DNA from: Phocaeicola plebeius
Lineage (GTDB): Bacteria; Bacteroidota; Bacteroidia; Bacteroidales; Bacteroidaceae
DNA length: 64,000 nt
Assembly (NCBI GenBank): GCA_004558305.1
Contig: SFDG01000001.1
Location: forward strand, 85,373 to 149,372
Reading direction: 5' to 3'
Below, one piece after another: positions 39,671 to 46,856 of this stretch. The notes under the pieces are model-generated. The model saw only the letters and a list, made by a program, of their open reading frames with translations, was not told where the DNA came from and made no database searches. Both the position numbers and the translations under genes were made by a program. Numbering within the stretch: the stretch's first letter is position 1; each line of letters begins with the position of its first letter.

Positions 39671-39754
39671 GTTGTCGTTATTGGGAGCGAAGTGAAGCAT
39701 CTGAATATATGCACTAACACTCCACAGATGCTTCGCAACGTTCCCCTTAGACAA
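39671..39754. repeat. palindromic intergenic repeat with GAAGCATCTG arms
   Basis: GAAGCATCTG (39694-39703) and its exact reverse complement CAGATGCTTC (39725-39734) form a 10-bp stem. The flanks (GAGCGAAGTGAAG) resemble the palindromes at 11597 and 17375. Confidence 0.65.
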
Positions 39755-39767
39755 TCGGATGGAGACT

Positions 39768-40085
39768 TTAAGGCTTTTCGGGCAGCCTCTCCTCCTGTAA
39801 CAGTCGCCGCTTACGTTCTATCATCTCTCCCTCGCGTTGGCCGTGGAATCCTCCCAGCGAACCGTCGGACGAGATGACGCGGTGGCACGAAACGGCAGGA
39901 GCAAACGGATTCCTGCGCAGGGCCTGCCCGATGGCCTGCGGACTTCTGCATCCGATGCGTTCCCCCAGTTCCTTGTAGGAAATGGTTTGTCCACGCGGCA
40001 CCTCCAGCAAGGCCAGGTATACCTTTCGTTGGAAAGGAGTGATGTTCGGATCGGTCTGTACCCTGTGTCGGATATCGTCGTTCAT
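39768..40085 (-). CDS. short alkyltransferase-family protein (MGMT C-terminal domain) with SCHRV motif
   Basis: A 105-residue protein made only of the DNA-binding/active-site domain of O6-alkylguanine-DNA alkyltransferases: FQRKVYLALLEVPRGQTISYKELGERIG (winged helix), NPFAPAVSCHRVISSDGSLGGFHG (active-site region) and KRRLLQEE. The reactive Cys and following HR are kept, so this is not a Trp-type ATL protein, but the conserved Pro before the Cys is Ser and the N-terminal domain is missing. It could be a short repair enzyme or a damage sensor. It converges on the repeat gap. Confidence 0.82.
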   Translation of the reverse strand: MNDDIRHRVQTDPNITPFQRKVYLALLEVPRGQTISYKELGERIGCRSPQAIGQALRRNPFAPAVSCHRVISSDGSLGGFHGQREGEMIERKRRLLQEERLPEKP

Positions 40086-40102
40086 GGCCCTGTTGCTTCC
40101 GT

Positions 40103-40537
40103 TTATCGGATCAGTCTTTCCGACAGGTCCTCCTCCGTGAGGAAAGTCAGCTTGTCGAGCATGATTACCTCCTTGGCCTTCTCGCTCTGGTCAGTCCGGA
40201 ACACCAGCACACCCTTTCCTTTCCATAGGAAGGAATAGAGGTAAAGAATGCTGACACCGGCATCGGAGATGGACTTCACCGCAGCCGCAGCCCTTCCGGG
40301 CACATCGTCGATGCTTAAGGCGAACACATCGGACAGCTGCACGTTCAGGCCCGTTTCCTTCAGCAGCAGGTAAGCCTGCGCCGGCGCATTGCACAGCACC
40401 CGGTAGATGCCATAATCCTTTGTGTCTGCCACTGTAGAGGCAATGATCTGAATACCTGCCTTGCTCAACAGGTCGAGTACCTTGATCAAGGTCCCGCCTT
40501 TGTTCTCAATGAATATGGATAATTGTTTGATGGTCAT
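40103..40537 (-). CDS. tandem ACT-domain protein
   Basis: A 144-residue protein with two ACT domains: residues 1-68 (QLSIFIENKGGTLIKVLDLLSKAGIQIIASTVADTKDYGIYRVLC) and 70-140 (VFALSIDDVPGRAAAAVKSISDAGVSILYLYSF). ACT domains bind amino acids and regulate enzymes. It lies 42 nt after the phenylacetate-CoA ligase gene on the same strand, a pairing that is common in Bacteroidetes and archaea and suggests regulation of aryl-acid metabolism. The ligand is not readable. Confidence 0.88.
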   Translation of the reverse strand: MTIKQLSIFIENKGGTLIKVLDLLSKAGIQIIASTVADTKDYGIYRVLCNAPAQAYLLLKETGLNVQLSDVFALSIDDVPGRAAAAVKSISDAGVSILYLYSFLWKGKGVLVFRTDQSEKAKEVIMLDKLTFLTEEDLSERLIR

Positions 40538-40579
40538 AATCTGTCATTTTACTGGTTCCACTTAACGTTGTTCTCGCTA

Positions 40580-41896
40580 TTATTGATAGACTTTCCGCTT
40601 GTCGACCACGCGCACGGCCTTTCCTTCCGACACCGGGAGCGTACCTTTCGGTACCAGCTTCACGACAGGAGTCAGCAGGATTTCGTCCTTCAGCCGTCGC
40701 GTCACCTCTTTCTGCAGCGAGAGCAGCTTCTGGAAGTCGTCCGTAAAGAGTTCCTCCAGTTCCACTTCCACCGTCATGTTGTCATTGTTCTCGTCCGTGG
40801 TCAGCGTAATCAGGTAATTGGAGGCCAATTCCTTGAACTGCATCAGAATCTTCTCGATCTGGATGGGGAAGATGTTCACGCCACGGAGCACCATCATGTC
40901 GTCCGATCGTCCGCGCATTCTGTCCAGTCTCACGTGGTTGCGTCCGCACGGGCAGGTACGCCCCAGCACCCTCGTCAGGTCGCGGGTGCGGTAGCGCAAC
41001 AGCGGCATCGCTTCCCGGTTGAGCGTAGTGAGCACCAGCTCGCCGATTTCCCCGTCGGGCACCGGCTCCAGCGTTTCGGGGTCCACGATTTCCACGATGT
41101 AGTAATCCTCCCAGAAATGCAGTCCGTTCTGCTCCTGGCATTCAAAGCCCACTCCCGGCCCGCACATTTCGCTCATGCCGAAAGAATTGTACGCCTTCAC
41201 GCCCAGCATGTCCTCGATACGTTTCCGCTGTTCTTCCGAATGCGGCTCCGCACCGATGGCCAGCACGCGCAGCCGGGTATCCCGGCGAGGGTCTACGCCC
41301 TGCTCCTGCATCACCTCGAATAGGCGGGTCACATAACTCGGCACCGCATGGATGGCCGTAGTGCCGAAATCCTTGATGAACTTGATCTGTCGCAATGAAT
41401 TGCCGGCAGCCGCAGGAACGGTCAGCGCTCCCAGCCGTTCTGCACCGTACTGGAATCCGAGTCCTCCGGTGAACATTCCATATCCCGACGAGTTCTGGAA
41501 CACATCGTCAGGCCGCAATCCCACCATCCACAGGCAGCGGGCCACTGCGTTCGCCCACTCGTCGATGTCCTTCTGCGTATGCAGGATGACGGTAGGATTT
41601 CCCGTTGTCCCCGAAGACGAGTGCAGCCTCACGCACTTCCGCAGCGGCACACTTGCCATGCCGAAGGGATAGGTTTCTCTTAAATCCTGCTTGGTGGTAA
41701 ACGGGATTTTCCGGATATCCTCCAGCGTCCGGATGTCCTCGGGCTGCAGTCCGGTTTCCTCGAATTTCTTTTTGTAAAAAGGCGAATTCATGCAGTGCTT
41801 CACAGTCGCCTGCAGTCGTTCCAGTTGGAGCCGTTCGATTTCCTCGCGAGAGAGTGTCTCATATTGAGGATGAAGATAGGGTGAAGTATCGTCCAT
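40580..41896 (-). CDS. paaK: phenylacetate-CoA ligase
   Basis: A 438-residue AMP-forming ligase (phenylacetate + CoA + ATP). Diagnostic blocks: RLHSSSGTTGNPTVILHT (P-loop), NSFGMSEMCGPGVGFECQ (adenylate site), RDLTRVLGRTCPCGRNHVRLDRMRGRSDDMMVLRGVNIFP (hinge), and the catalytic Lys in the C-terminal VPKGTLPVSEGKAVRVVDKR. It is cytoplasmic and works with the ACT protein downstream, likely salvaging aryl acids or coupling to indolepyruvate/arylpyruvate oxidoreductases elsewhere. The promoter is TACTTTTG on the minus strand (41972-41979). Confidence 0.95.
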   Translation of the reverse strand: MDDTSPYLHPQYETLSREEIERLQLERLQATVKHCMNSPFYKKKFEETGLQPEDIRTLEDIRKIPFTTKQDLRETYPFGMASVPLRKCVRLHSSSGTTGNPTVILHTQKDIDEWANAVARCLWMVGLRPDDVFQNSSGYGMFTGGLGFQYGAERLGALTVPAAAGNSLRQIKFIKDFGTTAIHAVPSYVTRLFEVMQEQGVDPRRDTRLRVLAIGAEPHSEEQRKRIEDMLGVKAYNSFGMSEMCGPGVGFECQEQNGLHFWEDYYIVEIVDPETLEPVPDGEIGELVLTTLNREAMPLLRYRTRDLTRVLGRTCPCGRNHVRLDRMRGRSDDMMVLRGVNIFPIQIEKILMQFKELASNYLITLTTDENNDNMTVEVELEELFTDDFQKLLSLQKEVTRRLKDEILLTPVVKLVPKGTLPVSEGKAVRVVDKRKVYQ

Positions 41897-41971
41897 AAAT
41901 CATTTCATATTATTAGTTAATGTTCGGTATGGGAAAAAGCTGTTTCTTCGCATTCTCCTTGTTAATATGCA

Positions 41972-41979
41972 CAAAAGTA
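41972..41979 (-). promoter_or_regulatory. paaK -7 box (TACTTTTG)
   Basis: A minus-strand TACTTTTG, fitting TAnnTTTG, 75 nt upstream of the paaK ATG. Confidence 0.55.
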
Positions 41980-42134
41980 ACAAAAATGCAGGAACGAAAG
42001 CCGGAATGTACTGTTAAAATGTCGTAAGAAAGAGGAATGGGGCGGGAATACAAAGACTCAAATACTAATCGCCCGTCATTTTGCTTGTCATTCTGCATTT
42101 TGATACGCCCTCGGAGACATCCACCTCGGCATCC

Positions 42135-42156
42135 GGGCGGACACGCAGGTCCGCCC
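42135..42156. repeat. GGGCGGAC palindrome
   Basis: GGGCGGAC (42135-42142) and GTCCGCCC (42149-42156) form a perfect 8-bp stem with a 6-nt loop. Palindromes of this sequence are common intergenic repeats in many bacteria. Confidence 0.6.
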
Positions 42157-42163
42157 CTACAGC

Positions 42164-42195
42164 GTCATCATCGAATTGTTTCACACAACTTGTAA
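42164..42195 (+). repeat. 32-nt dispersed repeat, copy C
   Basis: It starts GTCATCATCGAATTGTTTC and ends CACACAACTTGTAA. It matches copy B at 28 of 32 positions; the palindromic end is partly decayed. Confidence 0.65.
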
Positions 42196-42295
42196 TGGCC
42201 GTTCAGGGACAGATTCCGAAGGGCCATTGGCTCTTCAAGAGATTCCTTCGTGCCCTTTGTGTCTTTGTGTTTCATAACAATCATCAATAGGTCTC

Positions 42296-42862
42296 TTATA
42301 CCCATCCGTTGACGGCAAAGTACTTCCACAGCGGAGCAGCCATCATGGCCTGATGGAACTCGTCGTTTTTCAGCCGTCGGAGGACTTCCTCCCGGTCCAT
42401 CAGGACGAGCTGGATGTCTTCGGAAGCTTCAAGATGCTGGGACGATACAGGCTCCACACCGATGGCCAGGAAGGTATAGCTCGCATTGGTGCAGGCACCT
42501 GCATTGGGACAGACCGTCATGAAATGGCTCCATTCGCCGCCTGCATACCCCGTTTCTTCATAGAGTTCCCGCTTGGCGGCTTCCATCGGGTCCTCGCCTT
42601 TCTCGACGCATCCCGCCGGAATCTCGTAGGCTGTCAGCCGCCGGGCATGACGATACTGCCGTTCCAGCAGAAACTTGCCGTCGAGGGTAAGGGCGATGAC
42701 ATTGCAGAAATCAGGGTATTCCAATACATAGAATTCCTCGATTTCTGCACCTGTCGGCAGTTTGACATGGTCCCGTCGGGCCGTCAGCCAAGGCCGCTGA
42801 TGCAGGTACTCGCTGTGGAGCACTTCCCATTCCATCGGGCCCTTTTCAACCTGGCTGTCCAT
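42296..42862 (-). CDS. NUDIX hydrolase (ADP-ribose pyrophosphatase-like)
   Basis: A 188-residue NUDIX protein. The NUDIX box is GCVEKGEDPMEAAKRELYEETGYAG, fitting Gx5Ex7REUxEExGU, and the upstream ALTLDGKFLLERQYRHARRLTAYEIPAG is typical of ADP-ribose/sugar-nucleotide pyrophosphatases. It should hydrolyse ADP-ribose to AMP and ribose-5-phosphate in the cytoplasm. An ancestral stop codon of the decayed upstream gene (42864-42866) lies one base before the ATG, so this was an operon. Specificity is inferred. Confidence 0.9.
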   Translation of the reverse strand: MDSQVEKGPMEWEVLHSEYLHQRPWLTARRDHVKLPTGAEIEEFYVLEYPDFCNVIALTLDGKFLLERQYRHARRLTAYEIPAGCVEKGEDPMEAAKRELYEETGYAGGEWSHFMTVCPNAGACTNASYTFLAIGVEPVSSQHLEASEDIQLVLMDREEVLRRLKNDEFHQAMMAAPLWKYFAVNGWV

Positions 42863-42863
42863 C

Positions 42864-43263
42864 TTATTTCTTCTTGAAAATTCTGGCCCTCCGATACGAC
42901 ACCCAGCCGGATCTTGTCGTTGTACATCTTGGAGTTGATGATGATATACTGTTTCGACAGGTCGTCCACCACTTTCAGGTTCGGGTCAATGAGCCGCTCT
43001 ACGGAGCCCATGTCTTCTCCTTGTCCTTTGTGGTAGATGTCGAAGGTTTCCTTGTTCCCGGTCTTCTTGTAATTCTTCATCTGCATGGTTGCATCGTCTT
43101 CGCTGTCGGAGTCGAAGTAGAATTTCTGTGCATTCCGGTCAATTCAATACTGGCCACACCGCTGCTGGTTGTCCAGGTTATAGGCTTTCAGGTGTACTTT
43201 CTGGACCGCCGCCGTCGTGGCGATACCGGCCAGGAACAATGTCGATAAAAGAAATGTTTTCAT
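42864..43263 (-). pseudogene. decayed small secreted-protein gene (frame disrupted)
   Basis: An ATG at 43263 starts a clear signal peptide (MKTFLLSTLFLAGIATTAA), but an in-frame TGA stops it at 43146-43144. The coding frame resumes with NAQKFYFDSDSEDDAT and continues to YIIINSKMYNDKIRLGVVSEG. Reading 43160-43134 in the shifted frame gives GVASIELTG, a plausible beta-strand that joins both sides, so two compensating one-base indels near 43161 and 43134 explain the break. A third shift near 42878 would give the ending RIFKKK and a TAA one base before the NUDIX ATG. The family is unknown. Sequencing or assembly error is the alternative. Confidence 0.6.
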
Positions 43264-43400
43264 ACTACTGTCATATTCGTTAAACATTAGACGGGCGGTT
43301 CCTTCCCTGTTCCCGCGAAGGGGTCACCGCCGAGGAAAGGAAGACCGTCCAAAGGTAATCATAATATCCGATATTCGCCCATCTTTGAGCAGGATATTTC

Positions 43401-44087
43401 TCATGCCCACTCGAAATTCTCCTTCCCCGCACCGATTTCGAAATGGAGCTTGGCGATGCCCAGGTCCATCTTCGTATAACCAACGAACGAGAAACCCTTG
43501 TCCGCTTTCACCCGGTCAGGGCCTTTACCGCCAGCAGGCAGATAGTCGAAACGGAATTTCTGCTGGTTGATGGCAGTGGGGGCGAGGAGGGCCGCCTCTA
43601 CTCCCTGGCGGAACCAGTCGGGGGTGCCGGCATCGGCATTGCTCACTTCCTGGAGGGTCTTGCGCCGGTGGTCGGCTCCCTGCGTGGTGCCGTAGCCGAC
43701 GCAAATGTAGCAGGCCACTTTCTCGCCCGGATGCAGGACATACGTGTCCGGCACCTTGTGGTAGCTCAGGCCCACCCAGCAGGTGTTCAGCCCCAGTTGC
43801 TGGGCAAAAAGGACGAGCTGTTCGCCGTAATAGCCCACCCGTTCATCCAGGTCGGTCGCTTTCCGTCCGCACACCACGAAATAGTCGGTCACTCCGCTGA
43901 ACTTGCCGTAGGCGAAGATCCCCTGAAAGGCCCGTGGCTCGTTGCGGATGAGTTGGATGTGCAGGCGGCCTTTCTCGTTCACTTCTTCGATTCTCTCCTG
44001 CAGGGCAGCCGCCACTTCCTCGGAGAGCGGCTGGTTCTTATAATGCCGCACGGAATGGCGGGCATGAATGGCTTCAAGTAATGTCAT
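43401..44087 (-). CDS. nitroreductase family protein
   Basis: A 228-residue FMN-dependent nitroreductase-fold protein. It starts MTLLEAIHARHSVRHYKNQPLSEE (FMN phosphate-binding RxSxR), carries GLNTCWVGLSYHKVPD (the region before the second FMN contact) and APTAINQQKFRFDYL near the C-terminus. The order differs from classical NfsB, as in the shorter Bacteroidetes members, where the APTAINQQ block comes late. It likely reduces quinones or nitro compounds with NAD(P)H in the cytoplasm. The ATG at 44085-44087 is preferred to longer in-frame starts. A TACTTTTG box (minus strand 44131-44138) lies 43 nt upstream. Confidence 0.86.
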   Translation of the reverse strand: MTLLEAIHARHSVRHYKNQPLSEEVAAALQERIEEVNEKGRLHIQLIRNEPRAFQGIFAYGKFSGVTDYFVVCGRKATDLDERVGYYGEQLVLFAQQLGLNTCWVGLSYHKVPDTYVLHPGEKVACYICVGYGTTQGADHRRKTLQEVSNADAGTPDWFRQGVEAALLAPTAINQQKFRFDYLPAGGKGPDRVKADKGFSFVGYTKMDLGIAKLHFEIGAGKENFEWA

Positions 44088-44130
44088 TGTCAATCGGTTT
44101 ATAAGGCCCATGATGGCCGGTTTATAGGGG

Positions 44131-44138
44131 CAAAAGTA
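44131..44138 (-). promoter_or_regulatory. nitroreductase gene -7 box (TACTTTTG)
   Basis: A minus-strand TACTTTTG 43 nt upstream of the ATG at 44087, with an A/T-rich -33 region. Confidence 0.6.
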
Positions 44139-44212
44139 GTGAATTCTCCGTCTTCTGAAAAATAAAATGAAAAAATAGTGCTCAGGCAAGGGGATGAACC
44201 GATAAATTCTAC

Positions 44213-44220
44213 TATTTTTG
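44213..44220 (+). promoter_or_regulatory. possible promoter of the NRPS cluster (TATTTTTG)
   Basis: TATTTTTG fits TAnnTTTG but no good -33 TTTG is visible. If used, the transcript has a leader of about 200 nt before the first ATG of the cluster. Confidence 0.45.
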
Positions 44221-44231
44221 CCACGTAATAC

Positions 44232-44271
44232 CTGTCCATTGTCATGCGTTGTAAAGCAGATGACAGGACAG
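44232..44271 (+). promoter_or_regulatory. hairpin in the leader of the NRPS cluster
   Basis: CTGTCC (44232-44237) pairs with GGACAG (44266-44271), then an inner GTCAT pairs with ATGAC and GC with GC, interrupted by a 3/1 internal loop and a 2-nt bulge. It lies just after the candidate promoter. Near its 3' side, AAGGTTCTCGGACAG (44287-44301) is shared with the gap before the efflux operon. Confidence 0.5.
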
Positions 44272-44428
44272 AACAAGAAGCGGATGAAGGTTCTCGGACA
44301 GTATGGGGACCGGCAGCCTGCTTTATTCAAGGGAATGTAACACTATTTATTTGATGGTAGGAATACGGAAGCAGGGCAACCGCTTTCGTTAAAAGAAGTA
44401 ACTCTTTGGTGAAAAGAAACAACTAACA

Positions 44429-46447
44429 ATGACAAACATGATCAGGAAAATTGCAGTATGGACAATGATGTTGTGCGACTTCGCCACGATGGAAGCAGCA
44501 GAGCGAACCGTGAAAGTAGCGGGTACCACACTCGCGGACATGGCCAGTGCACTCGATGTGCTGAACCAGCAGGCCGGTGTGGAGGTGATAGACAACTATG
44601 TCTTCGTGGAAGGCAGGTACCAGGCGGCCATCTATGTGGGCGACCGGCAGATTAACGATGTCAACCAGTTGCGCCGCATCGCTGCCTCGCAGATAGACAG
44701 CCTGCTGGTCATCGTGAATCCCGACTCGGAATACGACAAGGGAATCCATGCCGTCATTCGGGTGGCGATGCTGAAGAAGGCGGGCGACTCGCTGACTTCG
44801 GAGTCGCAGCTGAAGATGGACATGACCCATGCGCTGTCCTGGAACTTCGGCCAGTTCCTGTCGTGGCAGAAGAACCGCTTCTCCCTGGAAGCGTCGTTCA
44901 ACTACCGCGAGGCCGACAAGCACCGTGACATGACCGTCTTCTCGCAGACCTATACCCCGAAACCTTCCGGCGACGGGCTGCAACTGAAGGAGCGGACCAC
45001 CCTGGAGTTCATCCAGAACTACAAGCGGCGCAGCTACGACGCCACTGCCGCTCTGGGATGGAAGGTGGCTGACGGACACAAGCTTTCGCTGTGCTATGAA
45101 CTGACATCCGAGCCGAAGAGCAAGAACACCCTGCACTGCGACGGCCGTGTCGAGAAGACGTTCATCGCCGACGGACAGGGACATGTAGACCCCGACGCCC
45201 CTTCTTCCGTCAGCTACCAGGATGTGAGGTATTACATCCCCACTACCCGCCATGAATGGAACGTGGCCTATACCGGCGACATGCGCTCGTGGAAACTCTC
45301 GGGCGATGTGAAGCTGTCGTACGAAACGCCTTTTACGACCGTGGACGTGAAGCAGGAGGGGGACATCGTGTACGACGTCGTTTTCCTGCGCCATGCCCTC
45401 AACGAGGAGTCGCGGCTGACCGCCCGCCATGCCCTGAAGAACGGAAGCGTGGCGTTCGGTCTGTCGGACACCTACGACTGGATGAATGTGAGATACGACG
45501 ATGCCAAGACGGACGATGACAGGATCCACTCGCATGTCCATGAACATACGGCGGCCCTTTTCGCCAATATCGACCAGCAATGGGGACGGTGGAGCGTGGC
45601 CGGAGGAGTGCGCTACGAATACACCGCCTTCGGCTACAAGGCGCAGGACGATGACGAGACCCTGGCCTACCTGAAGGAGTCGGGCAGGGGAGACGAACTG
45701 AACGTCACGCACGACTATCACCGCCTGCATCCCAATGCGTCGGTCACCTACGCCACCCCCTACTCGTCGGTGACGCTGGCCTACACGCAGAATATCAATA
45801 CCCCTGATTTCTCCTATTCGAGAGTGGGACGCGATTATGTCGACAACCCCGACGGGGCCCTCCTCCATTCCGAGCTGCAGCACACCACTTCGCTCACCTG
45901 GAAGTACCGGCAGTGGATACAGGCTGGCCTGGGCCACACCTATACCCGCCATCCCATCTTCACTTCGTCGGACGATTTCTACTACTTCAACGGGGACAAT
46001 TACCATGCCGTCGATGCCACCCTCATGCTGTCGCCGCAGATCAGCTTGTGGAAGCCCACACTGACGGTGGCCCTCCATAAGCAGTGGAACAACATGAAGA
46101 CAGCCAACGGCGTGAACCACCTCTCGGCACCGCTCCTGAACGTGCAGTGGAACAACATCGTGCAGCTGCCGGCCAAGTGGACCCTCTACGTCAACACGTT
46201 GTACCGCAGCCGTGGCGGCACGCGCAACATGCGCATGTACTCCACCGACTTCACGGCCAGTGCCAACCTGCAGAAAAGCCTGCTGGACGACCGCCTGCTG
46301 CTCTCGCTTTCGGCCACCAACATCTTCCGCAGCGAGTGCAAGGATATGTCGCTCTATTACCGGGCGGAACAAGACACTTCCACCGGCCCGAAAATCTACG
46401 CGCCGCGCACCGTCAGCTTTTCGGCCATCTACCGCTTCCGGAAATAG
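44429..46447 (+). CDS. TonB-dependent-receptor-like outer-membrane barrel, first gene of NRPS cluster
   Basis: A 672-residue outer-membrane protein. A signal peptide (IAVWTMMLCDFATMEA) is followed by a reduced plug-like region (residues 28-115: VEGRYQAAIYVGDRQINDVNQLRRIAASQIDSLLVIVNPDSEYDKGIHAVIRV) and a long barrel of amphipathic strands such as FSLEASFNYREADKH, TSLTWKYRQWIQAGLGHTYT and SLSATNIFRSECKDMSLYY, ending in TVSFSAIYRFRK. It lacks the usual N-terminal carboxypeptidase-like domain of SusC proteins and the TonB box is not obvious. Genomic position, 88 nt ahead of a STAS gene and 0.4 kb ahead of the peptide synthetase, makes it a candidate for moving the peptide product or for receptor-based sensing. 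Confidence 0.82.
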   Translation: MTNMIRKIAVWTMMLCDFATMEAAERTVKVAGTTLADMASALDVLNQQAGVEVIDNYVFVEGRYQAAIYVGDRQINDVNQLRRIAASQIDSLLVIVNPDSEYDKGIHAVIRVAMLKKAGDSLTSESQLKMDMTHALSWNFGQFLSWQKNRFSLEASFNYREADKHRDMTVFSQTYTPKPSGDGLQLKERTTLEFIQNYKRRSYDATAALGWKVADGHKLSLCYELTSEPKSKNTLHCDGRVEKTFIADGQGHVDPDAPSSVSYQDVRYYIPTTRHEWNVAYTGDMRSWKLSGDVKLSYETPFTTVDVKQEGDIVYDVVFLRHALNEESRLTARHALKNGSVAFGLSDTYDWMNVRYDDAKTDDDRIHSHVHEHTAALFANIDQQWGRWSVAGGVRYEYTAFGYKAQDDDETLAYLKESGRGDELNVTHDYHRLHPNASVTYATPYSSVTLAYTQNINTPDFSYSRVGRDYVDNPDGALLHSELQHTTSLTWKYRQWIQAGLGHTYTRHPIFTSSDDFYYFNGDNYHAVDATLMLSPQISLWKPTLTVALHKQWNNMKTANGVNHLSAPLLNVQWNNIVQLPAKWTLYVNTLYRSRGGTRNMRMYSTDFTASANLQKSLLDDRLLLSLSATNIFRSECKDMSLYYRAEQDTSTGPKIYAPRTVSFSAIYRFRK

Positions 46448-46486
46448 CCCGGCGGATGTTTCTTATGCTTACTATTTTATAAACCC

Positions 46487-46520
46487 GGAGGGCGTGCAGT
46501 TGATGGCTGACGCTCCCTCC
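46487..46520 (+). promoter_or_regulatory. hairpin between barrel gene and STAS gene
   Basis: GGAGGG-CGT (46487-46495) pairs with ACG-CT-CCCTCC (46510-46520), a 9-bp stem with a 2-nt bulge and a 14-nt loop. No T-run follows. It could set different expression levels for the barrel and the STAS-synthetase-exporter part. Confidence 0.45.
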
Positions 46521-46535
46521 ACAAAACGATAACCT

Positions 46536-46844
46536 ATGTTTGAATGTAAGATTTTGGAAAACACTCCCTCTTGTCTGAAACTCGAGATGGGGGGGGACTT
46601 GAACACCATGGCTGCCACCGAGATGCAGCCGATGTTGGACGAACTGCTGCAGGAGATTGACCGGCCCGTGCTGGTCGATGTCACCCGACTGGAATACATC
46701 TCTTCTTCGGGGCTGCGCCATTTCATGGCTATCCGGAAAAAGGCGGCTGCCAACGGGCAGCACGTTACCATTCAAGGAATGAGCAAGAACTTGAGAAGCA
46801 TCTTCCACATGACCGGATTTGATGCGCAGTTTGACATCCTGTAA
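46536..46844 (+). CDS. STAS-domain protein (anti-sigma-factor-antagonist-like)
   Basis: A 102-residue stand-alone STAS domain like SpoIIAA/RsbV. The fold signature is visible: beta strands, VLVDVTRLEYISSSGLRHFMAI with the phosphorylatable Ser cluster S56-S58 before Gly59, and a final IFHMTGFDAQFDIL helix/strand. These proteins are phosphorylated on the Ser by a GHKL kinase and then released or bound by the kinase. The only such kinase in the window is fused to the exporter two genes downstream, so the pair probably work together. It lies 12 nt before the synthetase gene in one operon. No sigma factor is coded in this cluster. Confidence 0.88.
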   Translation: MFECKILENTPSCLKLEMGGDLNTMAATEMQPMLDELLQEIDRPVLVDVTRLEYISSSGLRHFMAIRKKAAANGQHVTIQGMSKNLRSIFHMTGFDAQFDIL

Positions 46845-46856
46845 ACCCATCCCGCC

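Larger units (their letters stand above)
41897..42295. other. 399-bp gap: paaK promoter then a cluster of short repeats
   Basis: From left to right this holds the paaK promoter (41972-41979, minus strand), the repeat CATTTTGATACGCCCTC (42096-42112), a perfect 8-bp hairpin GGGCGGAC/GTCCGCCC (42135-42156), and copy C of the 32-nt repeat (42164-42195). Nothing looks like a gene. Confidence 0.6.

Noticed and set aside
43144..43146. In-frame TGA read as selenocysteine
   Set aside because: No SECIS-like element or selenoprotein genes are visible, and frame shifts explain the region better.
44423..46372. Minus-strand open frame of 649 codons opposite the barrel gene
   Set aside because: The barrel protein on the plus strand has a signal peptide and strand periodicity. 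The antisense frame is His/Val-rich without family features.
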